From positions 33,947 to 97,946 of the forward strand of contig JBDKTO010000011.1 in NCBI GenBank assembly GCA_039680175.1: a stretch of 64,000 nt of DNA, given 5' to 3'. This document shows, piece after piece, positions 53,475 through 62,500 of this stretch (the stretch's first letter is position 1; every line of letters begins with the position of its first letter). A model generated the notes under the pieces. The model saw only the letters and a program-made list of their open reading frames with translations, was not told the origin of the DNA and did not search any database. Made by a program: the position numbers and the translations under genes. Origin of the DNA: Veillonellales bacterium (GTDB lineage: Bacteria; Bacillota; Negativicutes; JAAYSF01).

Positions 53475-56400
53475 CTACCCTACCTTAAACTCAGCCCGGC
53501 TGCCGTGCTCTGTGGAAACGACCTCCAGCCTGGCATCGATCCGCTCCTTCAGTTCCGGCACATGAGAAATAATTCCCACCAGCCGGCCGCCCCGCTGCAA
53601 ATCGAGCAGCGCTTTTATGGCAAAATCCAGGGACTCCGGGTCCAGTGTGCCAAACCCCTCATCCACCAGAATCGTATCCAGATGCATTCCCCCGGCATAA
53701 GACTGAACCACATCGGCCAGTCCCAAAGCCAGCGACAGAGCAGCCAGAAAGGTTTCCCCGCCGGACAGAGTCCCCACGCCTCTGGCCACGCCGGTATACT
53801 GATCAAACACTTCCAGTTCCAGGCCCCCGGCCGCGTTTTTCCGGGAGCGGTCCATCGTCCGCTGCAGATAATAACGGCCGCGGCTCATGGTTTTCAGACG
53901 CTCATTGGCGGCCACAGCCACATCATCTAAAAGCGCCCCCAGGACAAAGCGCTGAAAAGTCAGCTTATATTCATTGCCGCCGTTGGCCACCTCCGCCAGC
54001 CGGCCGGTGACGCCGTAAGCCGCTTCCACGGCCGCCGACGCCTCCCGGAGTTTAGTTAACTTCGCCGTCCATTGCTGTTCCCGCTGCAGCATCGCCGCCA
54101 GCTTGGCATGCTCCGCCAGCAATTCATTATGACGGGCCTGCTGCCCGTCCACGGCCTGCTGCAGCGCTGTCATATCCGGTAACTGTACATTGGCAACAGC
54201 GGCTTCGGCCCGCTGCTGCCGTTCCCTGGCAGCAGCAGCAGCCCGGTCAAACCGGTCAATCCGCTCGCCCAATTTTTCGATAAAGTTCGCCGGTTTCTTG
54301 GCCTGATCGTACGCTTGCCGATCGGTAAACCCGGCAGCTGAAATCCGCCGGTCAAAAATTTGCCGGTCCTTCTGCCAGCGCTCCCGGCCCGCCGCCAGAT
54401 TAGCCCGAATATTGTCCAAAGCCGCCTGATTCTGTGTCAGCTGGAGACCGGCCTGCCGGGCAGCCTGCTCAGCCTGTTCCAACCTGACTTTCAGCTGCTT
54501 CTGCCGTTCTGCGGCTGTCTTATAAGCCTGAGTCAGCGCGGCCGGATTGCGAAATTCCGGCGGCACCTTCTGCCGCCGCTCGTTGGCTACCGCTTCCGCC
54601 GCTTTCCATTCATTGTCGGCCCGCCGCCAGATATCTTCGGCCTGCCGGAGATTGTCGGCCGCCGCCTCCCCCTGCTGCTCCAGTTCCCTGATCTGCTCGT
54701 CCGTTTCCTGCAATTTTTTCGCCGCTGCCGCTGCCTGTATATAACATTGCTGCACCTGCTGCAAAGAAGATTGCAGTTCCCCCAAGGGTACAACCGCCTT
54801 GTCAGCCAGCTCCCGGGCCAGATCCTTTACCCGGTTGGCCAATGTATCCCGTTCGGTATACAGCTTAGACATTTCGCCTCTAAGCTGTTCCCGCCGGATT
54901 TCGATTGTTTCTAATTCCCCCTGCTGCTGTTTCAGCCTGGCTTCACTGGGCAAACCATCGCCGGCTGCAGCCGCCGGCCGGGGATGATGAATCGAACCGC
55001 ATACCGGACAGGGACTGCCGTCAGTCAGCTCTGCCGCCATAACGGCGGCCTGTCCCTGTCCCCAAGCTGTCTGCAGCTGATTCAGACTGTTTTTTACCGT
55101 TAGATGCTGCTGTTCTAACCGGGCCAGGTTCTTATCACCGGCCTCCACCTGCTGCCGGGCCTGAACCAGCTTTTCCCCGGCGGCGTCAAACAGGCGGCGC
55201 TTCTCCAGTATCCGGCTGAGCTCCGCCAGTTCGGCCTGAGAGCTCCCGGTCCGAGCAGTCTGCTGCAAGTATTGCTGCTGCTCCGTCCTGCTTGCCGTCA
55301 GCTTCGCCTCCAGTTTTTTAAGGCGGCTTGCCGCCGCATCCCTGTCTTTCTCCGCCCCGGCAGTCTGCGTTCGGGCCGTTTGTTCCTTTCCCAGCGCCTG
55401 TTCCAGAGCGGCAATATCGCCGTGCAGTTCACTCAGCCGCAAAACCTCGGCAGCTGCGGCCTCCCGCTCCGCCTCCCGGTTTTTTTCCGTCAGCAGTGTC
55501 TTCTCCGTCCTGACCTGATTGTGTGCGGCTTTTTCCAGGCGCTCGCATTGCTGCCGCTCAGCATTCTCCATAGCCTGGATATCATTCTGCAGCTGCTGCA
55601 GCGCTTTCTCGGCATCCATCAGTCCGGCGGCCCGGGTGGCGCCGAGCAGTTCATTCCGTTTTTCCTCCACCAGAGGCACTTTGGCGGAAAGATCGGCCAA
55701 AGCGTCTTCCGCCTGCTGTTTTTCGCTGAATTTTGCTTCCGCGACTTTGCCGGCAGCTACCGCTGCCTGGGATTTTTTAAGCTGAGAAGCCAGCTGCTGC
55801 AGCCGGCCCGTCAATTCTTGCTCCCGGCGGGTATCCGCTGCCAGTCTGGACGACAATTCAACAGCAGTCGCCGCAGCCGACTCCTGCAATATCCATACTT
55901 TTTCCTTATTGAATTCATCGAATTGCTTTTTCAGTTCCGCCGCCCTGCTTTTCAATTTCTCTTCAATCGCCCGGTACAAATCAGTTTTAAATAAAGTCTG
56001 CATAATCTCCTGTCGTTCGGTGGAATTCGCCGTGAGCAGCTTGCGGAAATCGCCCTGAGGCAGCAGCACGACCTGGCGGAATTGGCTGCTTTTAAAGCCC
56101 AGCAAGCTTTCCACCTTTTCCGTGACTTTACTCCAGCCGCTGTCCAGCAATTCCGCTTCGCCGCTTTCCTTCAGCCGCCACAGCAGCGCCTCGGCATGCA
56201 TGATTGTCGTACCGCCGCCCCGCTTCTTTGGTCGTTCCTGCTCCGGCGACCGCTGAATCCGGTACCGGTCTTTCCCGCTGGAAAAATCGAATGTAACCTG
56301 GGTCATCGTCCCGCCGGCGGCATAATCGCTGCGCATGGACTTACCGTCCCGCTGAGTTCCGCTGGCATCGCCGTAAAGGGCAAAACACATCGCATCCAAA

Positions 56401-56531
56401 ATGGTGGTTTTCCCCGCACCGGTCGGTCCGTGGATCAAAAAAAAGGTTCTCCCCTTAAGCTCGCTAAAGTCAAGATGCTGCTCCCCGGCGTAAGGACCGA
56501 AAGCCTCCATGATCAAATATAACGGCTTCAT
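53475..56531 (-). CDS. sbcC: exonuclease SbcCD subunit C (Rad50-like)
   Basis: This 1018-residue SMC-like ATPase has Walker A GPTGAGKTT at residues 35-43 and long coiled coils with a central zinc hook (CPVCGSIHHP). The C-terminal ATPase half has the LSGGETFLAALSLALGLADVV signature and Walker B TILVDEGFGTLDPESLD. With SbcD it cleaves hairpins and DNA ends. Its start overlaps the sbcD stop by 4 bases. Confidence 0.96.
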   Translation of the reverse strand: MKPLYLIMEAFGPYAGEQHLDFSELKGRTFFLIHGPTGAGKTTILDAMCFALYGDASGTQRDGKSMRSDYAAGGTMTQVTFDFSSGKDRYRIQRSPEQERPKKRGGGTTIMHAEALLWRLKESGEAELLDSGWSKVTEKVESLLGFKSSQFRQVVLLPQGDFRKLLTANSTERQEIMQTLFKTDLYRAIEEKLKSRAAELKKQFDEFNKEKVWILQESAAATAVELSSRLAADTRREQELTGRLQQLASQLKKSQAAVAAGKVAEAKFSEKQQAEDALADLSAKVPLVEEKRNELLGATRAAGLMDAEKALQQLQNDIQAMENAERQQCERLEKAAHNQVRTEKTLLTEKNREAEREAAAAEVLRLSELHGDIAALEQALGKEQTARTQTAGAEKDRDAAASRLKKLEAKLTASRTEQQQYLQQTARTGSSQAELAELSRILEKRRLFDAAGEKLVQARQQVEAGDKNLARLEQQHLTVKNSLNQLQTAWGQGQAAVMAAELTDGSPCPVCGSIHHPRPAAAAGDGLPSEARLKQQQGELETIEIRREQLRGEMSKLYTERDTLANRVKDLARELADKAVVPLGELQSSLQQVQQCYIQAAAAAKKLQETDEQIRELEQQGEAAADNLRQAEDIWRRADNEWKAAEAVANERRQKVPPEFRNPAALTQAYKTAAERQKQLKVRLEQAEQAARQAGLQLTQNQAALDNIRANLAAGRERWQKDRQIFDRRISAAGFTDRQAYDQAKKPANFIEKLGERIDRFDRAAAAARERQQRAEAAVANVQLPDMTALQQAVDGQQARHNELLAEHAKLAAMLQREQQWTAKLTKLREASAAVEAAYGVTGRLAEVANGGNEYKLTFQRFVLGALLDDVAVAANERLKTMSRGRYYLQRTMDRSRKNAAGGLELEVFDQYTGVARGVGTLSGGETFLAALSLALGLADVVQSYAGGMHLDTILVDEGFGTLDPESLDFAIKALLDLQRGGRLVGIISHVPELKERIDARLEVVSTEHGSRAEFKVG

Positions 56532-57682
56532 ACCTTTCCCTCCCGCTCCTGGCGGTAAAGTTCTTCCACCACCGCGGCAAGTTCAGTTGATTGCTGCTCC
56601 GTCAAGATTTCACCGGTCATTTGTTCAAAAAAGGAGGCAAACAATTCTTTTTCCGTCAACCGCCGATGATCCACCGCCGGGCCGCGCAAATTGCCGCCGG
56701 CCGTTAGCCGGGGATACTCAACGTGCATTACATTCGGGTAAATATTCTGTAATTGTCCCCTGACATCCAAAATCGGCACCTCGTCCCGCAGGGTGACCAT
56801 TAAATAATCTTCCCGGTTTTCTCCCGACTGCGGTCCCCGCAGAAGTTCTTTAAAAAATCCGTCGAGGCAGCGCACATCCCGCCGGGGCGACAGGGGAAAC
56901 ATTTCCACCCGAACCTGGCCTGAATCGTTGATCTCCACCAAATTCACACCCTTGCGCTGATTGGCCTCGGCAAAAGAATATTTAAGCAGCGACCCGGAAT
57001 AACGGATGCTGCCACCGCCTGCCTGCTGAGAATTATGGAGATGTCCCAGCGCCGTATAATGAAACGGGGCAAACACCCCGGCACCGACCACACTGCTGCC
57101 CCCTACGGACAGAGGCCGTTCCGACTCGCTTGCCTGTCCGCCGGCAATAAACGCATGAGCCATAGCGACTTTTCGCGCCTGGGATGGTATCTTGTCCAGC
57201 GCCTGATTAACCATCACCTGCATAGCCTGTTCAAAATCAAAAACCTCCGGCTGATCCAGTCTTTCCCGCACCAGGGCCGGTTCGGCATACGTCAGCGGCG
57301 CAAAATAAACCGGGCCGTACTCATCCTGCAGTACCACCGGCTCCAATTGCTCCGGCAGCGGACCGACAACGTAAAGTCCCTGCCGGGCCAGCAGACGGTT
57401 GCCAAACCCCAGCCTGTCCGGGCTGTCATGATTGCCGGCAATCAGCAGCACCGGCACACGGTAATCCAGCAGCAGCCGGGACAGTATTTCATCCAGCAAT
57501 TGTACCGCCTCCGTCGGCGGCACCGCCCGGTCGTAAACATCACCGGCAATCAGCACAGCATCCGGCTTTGTCTCCTTCACCAAAGCGGCAAACTGCTCCA
57601 GCACATAAGCCTGATCCTCCGTTAAATGGATACCGTAAAAAATCCGCCCCAAATGCCAGTCGGATGTATGTAAAAACCGCAT
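56528..57682 (-). CDS. sbcD: exonuclease SbcCD subunit D (Mre11-like)
   Basis: This 384-residue metallophosphoesterase nuclease has the metal motifs HTSDWHLGR, IAGDVYDR, IAGNHDSPDR, and GHLHNSQ preceded by MAHAFIAGG. The first ATG (57682) has AGGAGG upstream. An in-frame TTG 9 bases earlier sits too close to that site. It is the first gene of the sbcD-sbcC-addB-addA unit. Confidence 0.95.
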   Translation of the reverse strand: MRFLHTSDWHLGRIFYGIHLTEDQAYVLEQFAALVKETKPDAVLIAGDVYDRAVPPTEAVQLLDEILSRLLLDYRVPVLLIAGNHDSPDRLGFGNRLLARQGLYVVGPLPEQLEPVVLQDEYGPVYFAPLTYAEPALVRERLDQPEVFDFEQAMQVMVNQALDKIPSQARKVAMAHAFIAGGQASESERPLSVGGSSVVGAGVFAPFHYTALGHLHNSQQAGGGSIRYSGSLLKYSFAEANQRKGVNLVEINDSGQVRVEMFPLSPRRDVRCLDGFFKELLRGPQSGENREDYLMVTLRDEVPILDVRGQLQNIYPNVMHVEYPRLTAGGNLRGPAVDHRRLTEKELFASFFEQMTGEILTEQQSTELAAVVEELYRQEREGKV

Positions 57683-57850
57683 AACCGCCAATTCCTCCTG
57701 AAAACAGCAGCAACCTGCGTTCCTGCCGAAACTTCCTTATTTACATCATTCGGCATACTGCTCCGAAATCCTACATTTCCATAAATTTACTAACGATTTT
57801 ATTCATTACTTTGCTGTATTTTGACAACACTAGAACCGGAGGTGATTGAT

Positions 57851-57961
57851 ATGACGAAAGCAACGCACGGCGGTAAAAACCCGGAAACTGCAACTCCAGC
57901 AAAAAAACAAAGTTCGGCTCAGAAAAAGGATTTCCCCTGTAAGCACTCTTTACCGACGTAA
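57851..57961 (+). CDS. tiny Lys/Gln-rich protein, unknown
   Basis: This 36-residue polar protein ([21 protein letters not shown]...[10 protein letters not shown]) has a perfect GGAGGTGAT ribosome site 4 bases before the ATG and a terminator just after the stop, which argues for real expression. I recognise no family. It is too small to assign a function. Confidence 0.55.
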   Translation: MTKATHGGKNPETATPAKKQSSAQKKDFPCKHSLPT

Positions 57962-57983
57962 TCTTTCCGGCTGCGTCACTTCC

Positions 57984-58018
57984 AAACCCGGCCTGTCTGC
58001 CAGGATAGTGCCGGGTTT
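57984..58018 (+). terminator. terminator after the tiny gene
   Basis: AAACCCGGC pairs with GCCGGGTTT, followed by TTCTTT, upstream of the methylglyoxal synthase gene. Confidence 0.75.
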
Positions 58019-58082
58019 TTCTTTACAACCTGCCTTCCGTGGGATATTATGGAGCTGTAAACTCAAGAAGAAGGTGATTGTA

Positions 58083-58448
58083 TTGAAAACAATTGCATTA
58101 ATTGCCCATGACCGCAAAAAAGAAGCAATGCTGGCCTTTGCCAAACAACATCAGGCCGTCCTCGCCCAGCACCGCCTCATCGCAACCGCGACTACCGGCC
58201 GCATTCTCCGGGAAGCCACAGGCTTAGACATCACTGGTTACTTATCCGGCCCGTTAGGCGGCGACCTGCAAATCGGCGCCCGCATTGCCGCTCAGGAGGT
58301 TGATGTGGTTATTTTTCTCCGTGATCCCTTGACCGCCCAGCCCCACGAACCGGACATCACCGCCCTGCTCCGTGTCTGCGACGTTCACAACGTACCGGTG
58401 GCGACGAACGAAGCCTCCGCCCATCTGATTCTAGCAGCACTGGGATAA
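58083..58448 (+). CDS. mgsA: methylglyoxal synthase
   Basis: This 121-residue MgsA converts dihydroxyacetone phosphate to methylglyoxal and phosphate in the cytoplasm. Motifs are [14 protein letters not shown], the phosphate-binding [23 protein letters not shown] with the catalytic Asp, VVIFLRDPL, and [14 protein letters not shown]. The start is TTG at 58083, 6 bases after AAGGTGAT. Length is slightly short but within the family. The gene is monocistronic. Confidence 0.95.
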   Translation: MKTIALIAHDRKKEAMLAFAKQHQAVLAQHRLIATATTGRILREATGLDITGYLSGPLGGDLQIGARIAAQEVDVVIFLRDPLTAQPHEPDITALLRVCDVHNVPVATNEASAHLILAALG

Positions 58449-58590
58449 ATCGGCGCAGCCACGCCGTATAACGCACAGTAAACCAGGGAACCGTCAAACG
58501 TCCCTTTTGACACAAGCTAATGCTAATAATATCCGCTTGTAAAAATATCCGGTCATATTAATTATTCCTACTGCTTATACTAGTATTGAA

Positions 58591-58649
58591 CCGCACCTTA
58601 TCGTCGAAAAATTCCGTTTCGCTACGACTTTTTGGATGACTGGGTGCGG
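58591..58649. repeat. nested inverted repeat, possible structured leader
   Basis: An outer CCGCACC/GGTGCGG stem (58591-58597 / 58643-58649) encloses AT-rich GTCG/CGAC and AAAAA/TTTTT complements. It lies 80 bases before the small gene at 58731. It is not a recognised riboswitch. Confidence 0.45.
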
Positions 58650-58730
58650 CTCATAAATAATCATTAGCGAAGGTAAAGCATTGTCAGCGTTACTCTTCTC
58701 CTGGTAAAAATGAATTTCGAGGTGATCAGC

Positions 58731-58907
58731 ATGGCTTACAGAGATAACGGCTCTTACCTTAGATTCCCTGACAGTCCCAAACGATCGAACAGCTCCCGCA
58801 CGGTAGTAGGTATGGACGCAGCCGGTATGCACAGAAGAAAATTCCATTTGCGCCAATCTCCTGCCGTAAAATCGAACCAGAATGTCTATAATACTTTACC
58901 AGAGTAA
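58731..58907 (+). CDS. small basic protein, unknown
   Basis: This 58-residue protein (AYRDNGSYLRFPDSPKRSNSSRTVVGMDAAGMHRRKFHLRQ) has no membrane segment. The ATG at 58731 follows GAGGTGAT by 5 bases, and a perfect terminator follows the stop, so it is likely expressed. The family is not recognised. Confidence 0.6.
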   Translation: MAYRDNGSYLRFPDSPKRSNSSRTVVGMDAAGMHRRKFHLRQSPAVKSNQNVYNTLPE

Positions 58908-58909
58908 CT

Positions 58910-58938
58910 AAACCAGGCCGGCTATGCCGGCCTGGTTT
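58910..58938 (+). terminator. terminator after the small basic protein gene
   Basis: AAACCAGGCCGGC pairs perfectly with GCCGGCCTGGTTT around TAT. Confidence 0.85.
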
Positions 58939-58976
58939 TATAATGGAGCGGCCAGGACTTCAGCCACTCAGGCGCT

Positions 58977-59015
58977 GCCGAGCCGGACCTGCCCTGTTAA
59001 GGCATCCGGCTCGGC
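58977..59015. repeat. perfect 11-bp inverted repeat
   Basis: GCCGAGCCGGA and TCCGGCTCGGC are separated by 17 bases in the gene-free stretch 58939-59130. There is no T-run, so it is not clearly a terminator. Confidence 0.5.
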
Positions 59016-59130
59016 GGAATGATGCAGCTTCGCTGGCCGACGGAACGCCTGCTGAGCATTGGGAATGGAACATTTCGTCGGTATAGAAAAATCATCCCGC
59101 CTGATGATCTTCCGGGGGATCCCGGAATGC

Positions 59131-59157
59131 AATAAAAAGCCCCGGCCTTTGGCCGGG
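59131..59157 (-). terminator. terminator of the minus-strand gene fragment
   Basis: CCCGGCC / GGCCGGG with a 3-base loop. On the minus strand it is followed by GGCTTTTTATT. It lies 13 bases after the stop at 59171. Confidence 0.7.
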
Positions 59158-59170
59158 ATGCAGCAAGCGG

Positions 59171-59323
59171 TTACTTGACCGCTTTTAATTTGGTTAATTC
59201 CGCTTCCTGATAAAACAGGCGAGTGTTTAAAGTGTCAAGCTTAGAATTCATATTGCCGATATCTTCTTTGGTGGCAAGATTGGCAACGACCTCCTGCGTA
59301 GCGGTGGTTAAGAGGGAAATCAA
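59171..59323 (-). pseudogene. fragment of a small coiled-coil protein gene
   Basis: The frame reads LISLLTTATQEVVANLATKEDIGNMNSKLDTLNTRLFYQEAELTKLKAVK-stop, about 50 residues with a heptad-like pattern. It resembles the C-terminal part of small ATKEDI-type hypothetical proteins. The only start is a TTG directly abutting AAGGA, with a stop codon two codons upstream, so the 5' end is probably lost. It has its own terminator. It could still be a minimal gene. Confidence 0.5.
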
Positions 59324-59328
59324 TCCTT

Positions 59329-59355
59329 AACGGGGATAAGTCCCGCGTTTTTTTG
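59329..59355 (+). terminator. orphan plus-strand terminator
   Basis: AACGGGGA pairs with TCCC(G)CGTT around TAAG, then seven T. No plus-strand gene ends nearby, so it may stop antisense transcription into the exoprotein leader. Confidence 0.55.
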
Positions 59356-59460
59356 TCTGTCATGGCGAACGTATATTCCCTGTGCTTTTAGAGAGTACCA
59401 AAAAATGGCGAAATTTGTTACAATAGCAGTAAATTGGAAAGGTTTGTCCTGCCGGCAGCA

Positions 59461-59493
59461 AAAGCCGGTATTTCTCAACGGGTCCGGCTTTTT
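59461..59493 (+). promoter_or_regulatory. possible attenuator hairpin in the exoprotein leader
   Basis: AAAGCCGG pairs with CCGGCTTT and is followed by TTCCCCC, 100 bases before the exoprotein ATG. A TACAAT at 59419-59424 could be its -10 box, though no good -35 was found. If so, the hairpin lies within the leader. Confidence 0.4.
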
Positions 59494-59594
59494 CCCCCAT
59501 AAAACAGTCCCGCTTCATTATCCATATGGATAATTCCAATTCTCACCATCTGTTTCGGCATACTCATTTCTTTCAATACATAGGAGGCTTTACA

Positions 59595-62500
59595 ATGCAA
59601 CGAAAATGGAAACGGCGCTGGCAGCGCCTAGCCAAACTTCTTCTGCCCCCGGTCGCGTCCGGGGTGCTGCTTCTCAGCGCCTACGGGCCGGTCTTCGCCA
59701 ATCCCGCCGGCAGCACAGTAACCAGCGGGGCGGCTTCTATCGCCACAAACGCTAAAACCATGACAGTCACCCAAACGACCGACAAAGCAGCCATCAACTG
59801 GCAGAGCTTCAATATCTCTTCCGGCGAAAAAGTGCAGTTCATTCAGCCGGGAACATCTTCCGTGGCCTTAAACCGGGTCGTGGGCAACGACGCGTCGAGC
59901 ATTTACGGTACCTTAAGCGCCAACGGCAAAGTCTTTCTCATCAATCCCAACGGGGTTTTGTTCGCCCCCGGCGCCCAGATCAATACCGGCGGCCTCGTGG
60001 CTTCCACACTAAATATTTCCGATAAAAATTTTGTAACCGGCAACTATACGTTCAGCGGCAGCGGCGCTGGCAGCGTCGTCAATCGGGGAACCATCACCGC
60101 CGCCAACGAAGCCGTACTCATCGGCCCTCAGGTAAAGAACGAGGGGGTTATCGCGGCCAAAGTCACCGGTCTGGCGTCCGGCAACAAAGTAAGCCTTGAC
60201 TTTAGCGGCGATAACCTCTTAAATGTTGCCGTTGATACCGGTGCGGCGGGCGGCAGCGCCGTCAACAACGGGACAATCACCGCCGACGGCGGCCTGGTCG
60301 TTATGAGTGCCGGTACGAAGGACGCACTGCTTACTACCGTAGTCAACAACAGCGGCATCATCCGGGCCCAGAGCGTCAATAAGACGAACGGCGTCATCCG
60401 CCTGGAAGGCAATCGCGCAATCAACAGCGGCACCCTGGATGCCTCCGGCAAGGCCGCCGGTCAGACCGGCGGCACGATCAAAGTGCTAGGCGATACCGTA
60501 ACCTTAGCCCAAGATTCAAATATTGACGTGTCCGGTGACGCTGGCGGTGGCACCACCCTCATCGGCGGCAATTTTCACGGACAGGGAACGGAATATACCG
60601 CCACTGCGACCATCGTTGATCAAGGCGCAGCCATCACTGCCGACGCCTTGACAATGGGTAATGGAGGAAAGGTGGCGGTCTGGTCCAACAGCACGACTAC
60701 CTTTGCCGGCACCATCAGCGCCAAAGGCGGCAGCAAAAGCGGCAGCGGCGGCAGTGTGGAAACCTCCGGCCATACGCTGACTGTAGCCAGTACGGCTAAG
60801 GTCAATACATTGGCTGATCACGGTACTACCGGCAGCTGGCTGCTGGACCCTTATAACTTTACCATTGACGATACCGGCACTGCCGGTATGAAAGCAGCTG
60901 ACCTGTCCGCCGACTTGCAGGCATCCAATGTTACCATACAAACCCTAGACGGGCGCGTCAGCGCCAGCGGAGTGCCACAGACGATTAGCTGCACCGCCGC
61001 CAGCAATGGCGATATCAACGTCAACAGCGAAGTGGACTGGTCCTCTCATACCTTAACTCTCAGCGCTTATAACAATATTCATATCAACGCCCCAATGAAC
61101 GCCGCGGGAACAGCGGGGCTGGCGCTGGAGTACGGTCAAGCGGCCGCGGCGGGAAACACCTGCAGCTATTATGTGAACGCTCCCGTCAACCTGGCGAGTA
61201 CGGCAAGCTTCAGCACGAAGCTGGGAAGCAGCGGAGCGACCAACACCTATACCATCGTCAACAGCACGGACGGTTTGGCACAGATGAATTTTTCATCAGA
61301 CTATTACGCACTGGGAACAAACCTTGACTTTAACGGGCAGGGAAGGACTACTTCGGTTATCCCGATATTTAGCGGCACACTTGCCGGGCTGGGACACACG
61401 ATCAGCAACCTGACGATCCATTCTGACAACATCGGCTACATCGGCCTATTCGGAGCGTCAGGCGGAACAATTCGGGATGTGGGATTAATAGACGATACGG
61501 TTACGAGTACAGGCAACAATAGCTACAATGTCGGCGGGCTTGTGGGACTCAACGCCGGAGGAACAATAACGGATTGCTACGCGACGGGCTCGGTTTCAGC
61601 TACAGGCAGCTCTACCTATGCCGGCGGGCTCGTAGGGCAGAACGACAATGGGACAATAACGAATTGCTATTCAACGGGATCGGTTTCAGGCAACAGTGCA
61701 GGCGGGCTCGTGGGGTGGAACTATTACGGTGGAACAATAAAAGATTGCTATGCGACAGGAACGGTTTCTGGCAACAGTGCAGGCGGGCTCGCGGGGAAGA
61801 ACACCAACAACGCAACAATAGCGGACTGCTATGCGACAGGAACGGTTTCAGCTACAGCCAGCAGTAGCTATGTCGGCGGGCTCGTGGGGCAAAACGATGT
61901 CAGTAGTACTATCAGTAACTGCTACTGGGATGTGTTCAGTTCGAATACGACAGCAGGAGTCGGTTATGGCGGTACAGGTACTAACGGCAGTATCGCCGGT
62001 GTAACCTCCGGTTCAGATACTTCCATCTATCACAGTGCCTTTTCCAAGGCCAGCTACGCTTTTACAGATGCCGCGGGAGCCGACAATTTTGACGCCGACT
62101 GGTACATGATCGACGGTTCTACCCGCCCCTTCCTGCGCTCGGAATACTCCACCACCATCACCAACGCTCACCAGCTTCAGCTCATAGCAATGAACTTGGG
62201 TGCCAACTACACCCTAGGAAACAATATCGACATGAGCGAATTAACGCAAAACAGCGGCCTGTGGCGGACGGTAAACACAAAGGACAGCAACGGCAATTAT
62301 GGCTTTGTGCCGATTGACGATGGCGCGAATTCATTTACCGGTACTTTCGACGGCGATGTTCACACCATCAAGGGGCTGACGATTACCTCTAACGCCAGTT
62401 GTGTCGGCCTGTTCGGTTCTTCAACGGGAACGATCCGGGATGTGGGGCTGGAACACGATACGATTACGGGTACAGGCAATAATGGATACTATTACCCTGT

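Noticed and set aside
59331..59594. c-di-GMP riboswitch in the exoprotein leader
   Set aside because: A GCAAAAGCC stretch is present, but the GGGACGCAAAGCC core and the matching 3' strand are missing. Only a terminator-like hairpin is supported.
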